A stretch of DNA of 11,302 nucleotides from BM524 sp041554435. Lineage in GTDB: Bacteria; Bacteroidota; Bacteroidia; Bacteroidales; F082. Below, piece after piece: positions 7,149 through 11,302 of the stretch (the stretch's first letter is position 1; the number at the start of each line of letters is the position of its first letter). The notes under the pieces are model-generated. The model had not been told where the DNA came from. It worked only from the letters and a program-made list of their open reading frames with translations, and did no database searches. A program made the position numbers and the translations under genes. The stretch lies in NCBI GenBank assembly GCA_041554435.1, contig JBFFLX010000114.1, positions 1 through 11,302 of the forward strand, read 5' to 3'.

Positions 7149-7238
7149 ATAACAACAATAAATCCTTATTTAACTTTCAATGGAAATTTTGATTTGGATG
7201 AACATATAGATTTCGAGAAGAAACACAATAATGATTAA
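7149..7238 (+). pseudogene. scrap of a VOC/glyoxalase-like (PhnB-type) gene with start codon changed to ATA
   Basis: Thirty codons read (I)TTINPYLTFNGN, then FDLDEHIDFEKKHNND and stop. TTINPYLTFNGN is the conserved N-terminus of PhnB-type VOC (glyoxalase/dioxygenase superfamily) proteins, which usually begin Met-x-x-INPYL-x-F-N-G-N and continue CEEAFNFYK. Here the position of the initiator Met is ATA (7149-7151), consistent with a one-base ATG to ATA change, and homology stops after the GN. The remaining 16 residues could be the extreme C-terminus of the same protein after an internal deletion, like the transporter remnant nearby, but I cannot prove that. The normal protein is about 140-150 residues. 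Confidence 0.55.
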
Positions 7239-7255
7239 AGGTATTGTGTTTTAAT
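7221..7255 (+). terminator. hairpin with short T-run, possible intrinsic terminator
   Basis: AAACACAATA (7221-7230) and TATTGTGTTT (7242-7251) are a perfect 10-bp inverted repeat around an 11-nt loop, and the right arm runs into TTTT. It overlaps the end of the VOC remnant and lies before the two-CW gene, so it could end transcription coming from 6771 or from the former VOC gene. The stem is AT-rich and the T-run short, so strength is doubtful. Confidence 0.45.
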
Positions 7256-7307
7256 AAAAATTTTAAAATACTAATAACACTTTGTGCGTTTTTTTTACTT
7301 TTGAATT

Positions 7308-7505
7308 ATGGAAACATGTTATGAATACTTTAACTGCAAAAAGGAAAATTGCATAATGTTTGGTAAGGAAAAAACCATATGCTGGGAGGAGGATAATACA
7401 CTTTGCGTCCATCCACATATGGATGAAGAGTTTTTTAAGAATAAAGGCCTAATTAAATGCGAACTTTGTTTGTATAAGCGAAGCGCGAGACTTCTAACTA
7501 ACTGA
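7308..7505 (+). CDS. small cysteine-rich protein, two-CW-domain-like
   Basis: A 65-residue protein with seven cysteines: C4, C10, C15, C25, C33, C51 and C54. The layout is C-Y-E-Y-F-N-C, K-x-x-C-I-M-F-G-K-E, I-C-W-E, T-L-C, and a final C-x-x-C-x-Y-K. This resembles the two-CW domain, in which CWE(F/Y)..C and a second CW(E) frame a set of Cys likely to bind metal. In larger proteins this module sits next to sensor or signalling domains; here it stands alone. The first CW is CY, the second is kept. Start ATG at 7308; TACTTTTG at 7296-7303 fits a -7 box but is too close to the start and has no partner -33 box. Its stop is 4 bp from the end of purN, which converges on it. Metal binding is inferred; the role is unknown. 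Confidence 0.7.
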   Translation: METCYEYFNCKKENCIMFGKEKTICWEEDNTLCVHPHMDEEFFKNKGLIKCELCLYKRSARLLTN

Positions 7506-7509
7506 AAAA

Positions 7510-8085
7510 CTATATTTTATTAAGTTCTTTCTCTATTACAATTGGGAAATGCTCATATTCTAATAGGTGTATTTTATTAGCCAAACTTTCAGCAGTCTCT
7601 CCTTTTATAATATCAAATGAAGCCTGAAAAATAATCTGTCCATCATCATATTTATTGTTTACATAATGTATGCTAATGCCCGATTTTTTTTCTCCACTTT
7701 CTATAACAGCTTTGTGAACATTCATGCCATACATGCCTTTTCCACCAAATTTTGGAAGCAATGCAGGATGTATATTAATGATTCTGTTGGGGTATTTTTC
7801 TGTTAAAAATTTGGGAACAAGCCATAAGAATCCTGCCAATACTATTAAATCAATATTAAGTTCCTGCAATAAAACATCTACTTTTTGTCCTTCTTTGAAC
7901 TCATCACGATTAAAAACTTCTGCTCTAATGCCTAAATTTTGTGCCCGTAACAGTACTCCGGCATCTGATTTATTCGATAATATCAAACAAATATCAACCT
8001 GCTTATTATCACTAAAATACTCAGCAATTCTTTGAGCATTAGTACCATTACCTGAGGCGAAAATTGCAATTCGTTTTACATTCAT
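7510..8085 (-). CDS. purN: phosphoribosylglycinamide formyltransferase (GART)
   Basis: The 191-residue enzyme transfers a formyl group from 10-formyltetrahydrofolate to glycinamide ribonucleotide, the third step of de novo purine synthesis, in the cytoplasm. The phosphate-binding loop is FASGNGTN (9-16). The catalytic Asn and His are N104 and H106 in NIHPALLP (E. coli N106 and H108), and the catalytic Asp is D147 in YDDGQII (E. coli D144). Between them the protein carries PKFGGKGMYGMNVH where E. coli has PKYPGLHTH, a five-residue longer loop that I associate with Bacteroidota PurN. The length is slightly below E. coli PurN (212). Start ATG 8085; stop TAG. It is divergent from acpP with a 194-bp shared upstream region, and convergent with the two-CW gene. 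Confidence 0.95.
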   Translation of the reverse strand: MNVKRIAIFASGNGTNAQRIAEYFSDNKQVDICLILSNKSDAGVLLRAQNLGIRAEVFNRDEFKEGQKVDVLLQELNIDLIVLAGFLWLVPKFLTEKYPNRIINIHPALLPKFGGKGMYGMNVHKAVIESGEKKSGISIHYVNNKYDDGQIIFQASFDIIKGETAESLANKIHLLEYEHFPIVIEKELNKI

Positions 8086-8136
8086 AAGCCATTATTTGAA
8101 GTGCTAAAAATAAAAATATTAAGTCTAATAAACTGT

Positions 8137-8148
8137 AATGCATGCATT
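8137..8148. promoter_or_regulatory. 12-bp perfect palindrome in the purN-acpP divergent region
   Basis: AATGCATGCATT is a perfect palindrome 51 bp upstream of purN and about 70 bp before the acpP -33 box. A dimeric regulator could bind it, but no known operator of the phylum is matched by me, and it may be chance in AT-rich DNA. Confidence 0.3.
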
Positions 8149-8219
8149 TATTTTTTTTATTGGATAATACACTTCAAAAAATGCTCAAAAACTGTATTAA
8201 TAAAATTTTAATTTTTTTA

Positions 8220-8250
8220 TTGTTTTTTATTCCATTAATCTGTTTCTTTG
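8220..8250 (+). promoter_or_regulatory. Bacteroidota-type promoter of acpP-fabF-rnc
   Basis: TTG at 8220-8222 and TTTCTTTG at 8243-8250, followed by C, are separated by 20 bp. The Bacteroidota primary sigma factor recognises TTTG near -33 and TAnnTTTG near -7 with 19-21 bp between, so the -7 box matches at all but the second base. It would give a leader of about 25 nt before the acpP ATG, which lacks a Shine-Dalgarno sequence, as is usual in this phylum. Confidence 0.6.
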
Positions 8251-8279
8251 CAGCAGTTTAAACATTAAAAAATTTAATT

Positions 8280-8513
8280 ATGTCAGAAGTTAGTTCAAAA
8301 GTAATAGGCATCATAGTTGACAAACTAGGTGTTGAAGAAAGTGAAGTTACCAACGAAGCAAGTTTCACCAATGATTTAGGTGCAGACTCACTTGATACTG
8401 TTGAATTAATCATGGAATTTGAGAAAGAATTCAATCTTTCAATTCCTGATGAAGAAGCAGAAAAAATTGAAACTGTAGGCGATGCAGTAACATACATCGA
8501 AAATAATCAGTAA
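8280..8513 (+). CDS. acpP: acyl carrier protein
   Basis: The 77-residue acidic four-helix protein carries growing acyl chains in type II fatty acid synthesis. S37 in GADSLDTVEL is the serine that receives 4'-phosphopantetheine from AcpS; the D-S-L signature and the following acidic recognition helix (VELIMEFEKEF) are intact. Length and motif are standard. It is first in a plus-strand cluster, 17 bp before fabF, so carrier and condensing enzyme are made together. The promoter lies just upstream. Confidence 0.97.
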   Translation: MSEVSSKVIGIIVDKLGVEESEVTNEASFTNDLGADSLDTVELIMEFEKEFNLSIPDEEAEKIETVGDAVTYIENNQ

Positions 8514-8530
8514 AAAATTAAAGAAGTACT

Positions 8531-9784
8531 ATGGAGCTAAAGCGGGTAGTTGTTACCGGTCTTGGTGCTATAACTCCAATTGGTAATAATATCAATGATT
8601 ATTGGAATGCACTACTAAATGGAGTTAGCGGGGCTGCAGAAATCACAGGTTTTGACACAGAAAAGTTCAAAACAAAGTTTGCTTGTGAAGTTAAAGATTT
8701 CAATCCTTTGGATTATTTCGACAGGAAAGAAGCACGTAAACACGACAAGTATTCTCAGTTTGGTATGGTTGCAGCCGGGCAGGCTATTGAAGACTCAGGA
8801 ATAGATTCAGATAAGGTCAATAAGGAAAGAGTTGGTGTTATTTGGGCTTCCGGCATTGGTGGATTAGATACTTTTTTTCAAGAAGTTGAAGGATATGCAA
8901 AAGGGGATGGAACACCACGTTTCAACCCTTTTTTCATACCTAAAATGATTGCTGATATTGCAGCAGGGCATATATCCATAAAATATGGATTTAAAGGACC
9001 TAATTTTGCAACAGTTTCGGCTTGTGCCTCATCGGCCAACGCCTTATCCGATGCATTTAATTACATCAGATTAGGAAAGGCAGATGCTTTTGTTGCAGGA
9101 GGTTCTGAAGCAGCCATTAACCCTACAGGAGTTGGTGGTTTTAATGCTATGCATGCAATTTCTACCAGAAACGATGACCCCTTAACAGCATCACGTCCTT
9201 TCGATAAAGATCGCGATGGCTTTGTAATGGGAGAAGGTGGAGGAGGAATGATCTTCGAAGAACTGGAACATGCCCTGGCAAGGGGAGCATACATCTATGC
9301 CGAAGTTGCGGGCGCAGGACTCTCAGGCGATGCACACCATATGACAGCACCTCATCCGGAAGGAGACGGAGCCAGAAGATGTATGCAGGCAGCCATTGAA
9401 GATGCCGGTATCAATATAGAAGATATCGACCATATTAATACTCATGGTACTTCAACTCCTGTTGGCGATATTGTTGAACCTAAGGCAATTATAAACCTTT
9501 TCGGAGAACATGCGTATAATATTAATATCAACTCAACTAAGTCGATGACAGGCCACCTTTTAGGAGGTGCAGGAGTTATTGAAGCAATAGCTGCTTTACT
9601 TGCAGTTAATAACGATATCGTTCCACCAACTATTAATCATTTTACCGATGATCCTGATATTGATGGCAAACTGAATTTTACTTTTAACAAAGCCCATAAA
9701 AGAACAATAAATATCGCTTTGAGCAATACATTTGGATTTGGTGGACATAATGCTTCACTAATCTTTAAAAAGTTTGCCAAATAA
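8531..9784 (+). CDS. fabF: 3-oxoacyl-[acyl-carrier-protein] synthase II (KAS II)
   Basis: The 417-residue thiolase-fold ketosynthase condenses malonyl-ACP with acyl-ACP, elongating fatty acids and controlling unsaturated chain length. The catalytic Cys is C165 in TVSACASSANA, and the two His are H305 in NTHGTSTP and H342 in KSMTGHLLGGAG, with K337 just before it; all are offset by two from E. coli FabF (C163, H303, K335, H340). The N-terminus VVVTGLGAITPIG and the C-terminal NTFGFGGHNASL are typical. Length is normal. ATG start 17 bp after acpP; 11 bp before rnc. Confidence 0.97.
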   Translation: MELKRVVVTGLGAITPIGNNINDYWNALLNGVSGAAEITGFDTEKFKTKFACEVKDFNPLDYFDRKEARKHDKYSQFGMVAAGQAIEDSGIDSDKVNKERVGVIWASGIGGLDTFFQEVEGYAKGDGTPRFNPFFIPKMIADIAAGHISIKYGFKGPNFATVSACASSANALSDAFNYIRLGKADAFVAGGSEAAINPTGVGGFNAMHAISTRNDDPLTASRPFDKDRDGFVMGEGGGGMIFEELEHALARGAYIYAEVAGAGLSGDAHHMTAPHPEGDGARRCMQAAIEDAGINIEDIDHINTHGTSTPVGDIVEPKAIINLFGEHAYNININSTKSMTGHLLGGAGVIEAIAALLAVNNDIVPPTINHFTDDPDIDGKLNFTFNKAHKRTINIALSNTFGFGGHNASLIFKKFAK

Positions 9785-9795
9785 AATAAAAGAAA

Positions 9796-10530
9796 TTGTT
9801 TTTAAGAAACACTTATAAAGTTCTTTTCTCAAAGAACAAAAAGATTTACAAGTCGATAAAGAACATTTTCGGGTTTTATCCCGGAAATGTTTTTTTGTAT
9901 AAGCTGGCCTTAAGACATAAATCGGCCACAAGAAAAAAACTTAATGGAGTAAAAGTTAATAATGAACGCCTGGAATTTCTGGGAGATGCATTAATTGGGG
10001 CCATTGTAGCTGACTTCCTTTTCAGAAAATACCCATTCGAATCAGAAGGCTTCTTAACCGATATGCGCTCTAAAATTGTTAGCCGCTCGGCACTTAATAA
10101 ACTTTCCTTAAAACTTGGCTTGAATTCGCATATCGTTGCTGGTAACGAACAAGGAAAAAATGCCAGATCAGCAGGAGGCGATGCTTTTGAAGCCTTTATA
10201 GGTGCCCTTTATCTGGATAAAGGTTACAACTTTACAAAAGAAGTTTTGGTTAACAGAGTTATAAAACTTCATTTGGATATGGAAGTTTTAGAAACCATCG
10301 AAGTTAACTATAAAAGTAAAATTGTTGAATGGTCACAAAAAAATAAAATCACTGCTAGTTTTGATGTTGTTGATGAAATAGGGCAGAAATTTCAAAAACA
10401 ATATGAGGTGGCAGTTATGGTTGACGGAAAAGAGGTGTCGCGTGCAAGAGACTATTCCATTAGAGGAGCAGAAAAAATTGCCGCTGAAAAAGCATGGAAC
10501 GTCCTCAATGAAGATGAAGACGATAATTAA
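9796..10530 (+). CDS. rnc: ribonuclease III
   Basis: The 244-residue enzyme cuts double-stranded RNA (rRNA precursors, structured mRNAs) as a Mg-dependent homodimer. The signature NNERLEFLGDALIG (55-68) supplies E60 and D64 (E. coli E41, D45), and GGDAFEAFIGALYLD supplies D129 and E132 (E. coli D114, E117). A double-stranded-RNA-binding domain follows from about 170 to 238 (NYKSKIVEWSQK ... G-A-E-K-I-A-A-E-K-A-W). About 20 extra residues precede the usual start of the domain. The start is TTG at 9796: a TAA lies three codons upstream in frame, and no ATG or GTG exists before the conserved IFGFYPGN region. It is co-directional with fabF (11-bp gap), a cluster I recall as conserved in Bacteroidota, where pfkA often comes next; here an intrinsic hairpin and repeats follow instead. 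Confidence 0.95.
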   Translation: MFLRNTYKVLFSKNKKIYKSIKNIFGFYPGNVFLYKLALRHKSATRKKLNGVKVNNERLEFLGDALIGAIVADFLFRKYPFESEGFLTDMRSKIVSRSALNKLSLKLGLNSHIVAGNEQGKNARSAGGDAFEAFIGALYLDKGYNFTKEVLVNRVIKLHLDMEVLETIEVNYKSKIVEWSQKNKITASFDVVDEIGQKFQKQYEVAVMVDGKEVSRARDYSIRGAEKIAAEKAWNVLNEDEDDN

Positions 10531-10578
10531 ATCCCAAAAAAAAAGCAGGGCTTAAACCCTGCTTTTCATGAGAAAACT
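10531..10578. terminator. bidirectional intrinsic terminator after rnc, copy A of a duplicated 48-bp block
   Basis: AAAAGCAGGG (10541-10550) pairs perfectly with CCCTGCTTTT (10557-10566) around the loop CTTAAA, three bases of linker after the rnc stop. The upstream A9 run gives a T9 tract on the minus strand, while the plus strand has only TTTT. So it can end rnc transcription but is better built for minus-strand transcripts. The whole block ATCCC-A9-hairpin-CATGAGAAAACT recurs at 11131-11179. Confidence 0.85.
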
Positions 10579-10630
10579 CCTAATTGCCTGATATTTGCGG
10601 TTTAATTAAAGAAATAATTCAATAAGTTGC

Positions 10631-10663
10631 TAAATATCAACAATCATTTTTTATTGATATTTA
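10631..10663. repeat. 10-bp perfect inverted repeat
   Basis: TAAATATCAA (10631-10640) and TTGATATTTA (10654-10663) pair perfectly with a 13-nt loop. The left arm belongs to the 24-bp block repeated at 11056-11079, where the right arm is degraded. Confidence 0.5.
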
Positions 10664-10682
10664 ATAGCTGAATAGTAAGGAT

Positions 10683-10695
10683 GACGCTGCTACGC
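10683..10695 (+). repeat. short repeat GACGCTGCTACGC, copy 1
   Basis: Identical to 10990-11002. Copy 2 continues as GCTGC-TAC-GCAGC, a perfect 5-bp hairpin; copy 1 breaks off into TTTAAATC and has lost the right half of the stem. The pair suggests a second small hairpin family in the island. Confidence 0.55.
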
Positions 10696-10753
10696 TTTAA
10701 ATCAAAAAGGCCATAACCTCTACTTATAAGGTTTACATTCGTTTTTACTGGTT

Positions 10754-10771
10754 TTAGGATACTAATCCTAA
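10754..10771. repeat. 7-bp hairpin
   Basis: TTAGGAT (10754-10760) and ATCCTAA (10765-10771) are perfectly complementary around ACTA. No T-run follows. Function unknown. Confidence 0.4.
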
Positions 10772-10804
10772 TAAATTTCGTGAATTTAAAAAGTAATTAT
10801 CAAG

Positions 10805-10825
10805 AGGTGCAGAGCACCGTTCTCT
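10805..10825 (+). repeat. 21-bp hairpin repeat, solo copy (R1)
   Basis: Starts AGGTGCAGAGCACC and ends GTTCTCT; identical over 21 bp to 10856-10876. The core GGTGC-AGA-GCACC is a 5-bp stem with a 3-nt loop. An outer AAGAG (10802-10806) can pair with CTCTT (10822-10826), though it would compete with the core stem at its edge. Confidence 0.75.
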
Positions 10826-10989
10826 TTGTAGTTACTAGCAAACCTAAACCCCAAAAGGTGCAGAGCACCGTTCTCTATATTTCCATGATTTTTCATTAAT
10901 AATTAGAAAATGGGGGAAAATTTGATAAAAAGCCAAGAGAGCGGTGCTCTGCACCTTGGTTTGTCAACAAATACGTTTTCTACAAAGAG
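10822..10989. mobile_element. 168-bp inverted-repeat element, MITE/REP-like
   Basis: The ends are perfect 10-bp inverted repeats, CTCTTTGTAG (10822-10831) and CTACAAAGAG (10980-10989). Inside each arm, in the same order, come a variable spacer, CAAACC, a second spacer and the hairpin repeat AGGTGCAGAGCACCG(T/C)TCTCT: 10856-10876 on the plus strand and 10936-10956 on the minus strand (20 of 21 identical). The arms are 55 and 54 bp; the centre (10877-10935) is AT-rich and codes for nothing. No transposase is present and no target-site duplication is obvious. I associate hairpin repeats with TTTGTAG and GTGCAGAGCAC with Bacteroidota genomes from memory only. Confidence 0.6.
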
Positions 10990-11002
10990 GACGCTGCTAC
11001 GC
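10990..11002 (+). repeat. short repeat GACGCTGCTACGC, copy 2
   Basis: Directly abuts the right end of the inverted-repeat element and forms, with the next bases, GCTGC-TAC-GCAGC (10993-11005). See copy 1 at 10683. Confidence 0.55.
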
Positions 11003-11130
11003 AGCTAAAAAAAGGTATTCTGAATGTCAGATTTAGCGCCATCAAAGTAAAAATGATTCAATAAGTTCCTAGATATCAATACCGGATATTTTTTGATTCG
11101 CTAAAGCAAACAAGTCAGGAATTAAGTAAT

Positions 11131-11179
11131 ATCCCAAAAAAAAAAGCAGGGCTTAAACCCTGCTTTTCATGAGAAAACT
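11131..11179. terminator. intrinsic terminator for the T9SS-sorted gene, copy B of the duplicated block
   Basis: The same perfect 10-bp stem and CTTAAA loop as copy A (stem 11142-11151 and 11158-11167). On the minus strand the hairpin lies about 27 nt past the stop codon of the partial gene at 11194 and is followed by a run of ten Ts, an excellent intrinsic terminator. Apart from one extra A, copy B equals copy A over ATCCC through CATGAGAAAACT, and starts exactly 600 bp after it. Confidence 0.85.
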
Positions 11180-11193
11180 TACTGTTATAATAA

Positions 11194-11302
11194 TTATTTA
11201 ATTATTAAAGAGTTCGTATAAATTTTTCCTGATAAATCCATAGCCCTAATGGCATATGTGCCACTGGTTAAATTACTGATATCTATTGTGTTTGATGGAT
11301 TA
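11194..11302 (-). CDS. C-terminus of a T9SS-exported protein (type A sorting domain), partial
   Basis: Only the last 36 codons lie in the window; the gene continues beyond 11302. They read NPSNTIDISNLTSGTYAIRA then MDLSGKIYTNSLIIK and stop TAA (11196-11194). I-D-x-S-x-L-x-x-G-x-Y, a following beta-strand and a short K-rich end are the pattern of the Por secretion / type IX C-terminal sorting domain, which is recognised by the outer-membrane T9SS and usually cleaved by PorU when the cargo is attached to the surface. The rest of the protein, and hence its role, is out of view. A strong terminator follows. Confidence 0.88.
   Translation of the reverse strand, partial: NPSNTIDISNLTSGTYAIRAMDLSGKIYTNSLIIK

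Larger units (their letters stand above)
10579..11130. other. gene-free repeat island
   Basis: About 550 bases with no credible reading frame. It contains the inverted-repeat element at 10822-10989, a 21-bp hairpin repeat at 10805-10825, the paired motif GACGCTGCTACGC (10683-10695 and 10990-11002), a 24-bp near-repeat (10617-10640 versus 11056-11079, 22 of 24 identical, ATTCAATAAGTT-N-CTA-N-ATATCAA), and two separate hairpins listed on their own. The density of repeats between duplicated terminators suggests repeated insertion or duplication. Confidence 0.7.

Noticed and set aside
7296..7303. TACTTTTG as promoter of the two-CW gene
   Set aside because: It matches TAnnTTTG but lies 4 bp from the start codon and has no TTG at the required upstream distance.
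8086..8279. Riboswitch or attenuator between purN and acpP
   Set aside because: No purine-riboswitch-like core or hairpin with T-run is seen; the acpP leader is only about 25 nt if the proposed promoter is right.
9061..9350. Minus-strand open frames inside fabF
   Set aside because: Low-complexity Ser/Pro/Leu-rich translations opposite a highly conserved gene; shadows.
10801..10960. CRISPR array
   Set aside because: Repeats of 21 bp occur only twice directly plus once inverted, with unequal spacing and self-complementary cores, and no cas genes are present.

Overview
The window is AT-rich DNA from a member of the Bacteroidota. Four things point there: a signal-peptide protein with a carboxypeptidase-regulatory-like domain followed by a DUF5686 barrel; the tail of a protein carrying a type IX secretion (T9SS) C-terminal sorting domain; the purN / acpP-fabF-rnc arrangement familiar from this phylum; and a promoter of the Bacteroidota type (-33 TTG, -7 near TAnnTTTG) before acpP. 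Shine-Dalgarno sequences are generally absent. I cannot place it below the class Bacteroidia with any certainty.

Layout. Positions 1-509 are non-coding and hold an imperfect hairpin. Positions 510-3123 hold two accessory genes on the plus strand: a stand-alone condensation-domain/acyltransferase-like protein and a secreted DUF5694 (Tiki/TraB-like) protein. They are separated by a 158-nt composite hairpin that resembles a recombination site or folded repeat. Positions 3261-5774 (minus) encode a large outer-membrane DUF5686 protein. Positions 5975-7260 are a decay zone: a GC-rich dispersed-type repeat, a gutted and frameshifted Na/Pi cotransporter whose first membrane helix is fused to the end of its PhoU domain, a small two-helix membrane protein that is still intact, and a 30-codon scrap of a VOC/glyoxalase-like gene whose start codon is now ATA. 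A small cysteine-rich two-CW-like protein (7308-7505) converges on purN with a 4-bp gap.

Positions 7510-10530 are the housekeeping core. purN (minus, purine synthesis) is divergent from acpP-fabF-rnc, which supply acyl carrier protein, the fatty-acid elongation ketosynthase and RNase III. The acpP-fabF-rnc cluster is tightly spaced (17 and 11 bp) and looks like one transcript driven from 8220-8250.

Positions 10531-11193 are a 660-bp repeat island with no gene. Two near-identical intrinsic terminators lie exactly 600 bp apart. Between them are three copies of a 21-bp hairpin repeat built on GGTGCAGAGCACC, two of which form the arms of a 168-bp inverted-repeat, MITE/REP-like element, plus other short repeats. 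The window ends inside the C-terminus of a T9SS-exported protein on the minus strand.

The most interesting items are the non-coding structures (1872-2029, 10822-10989 and the duplicated terminators) and the two gene remnants. I do not see a clear new multi-gene system such as a defence island, CRISPR array or biosynthetic cluster.
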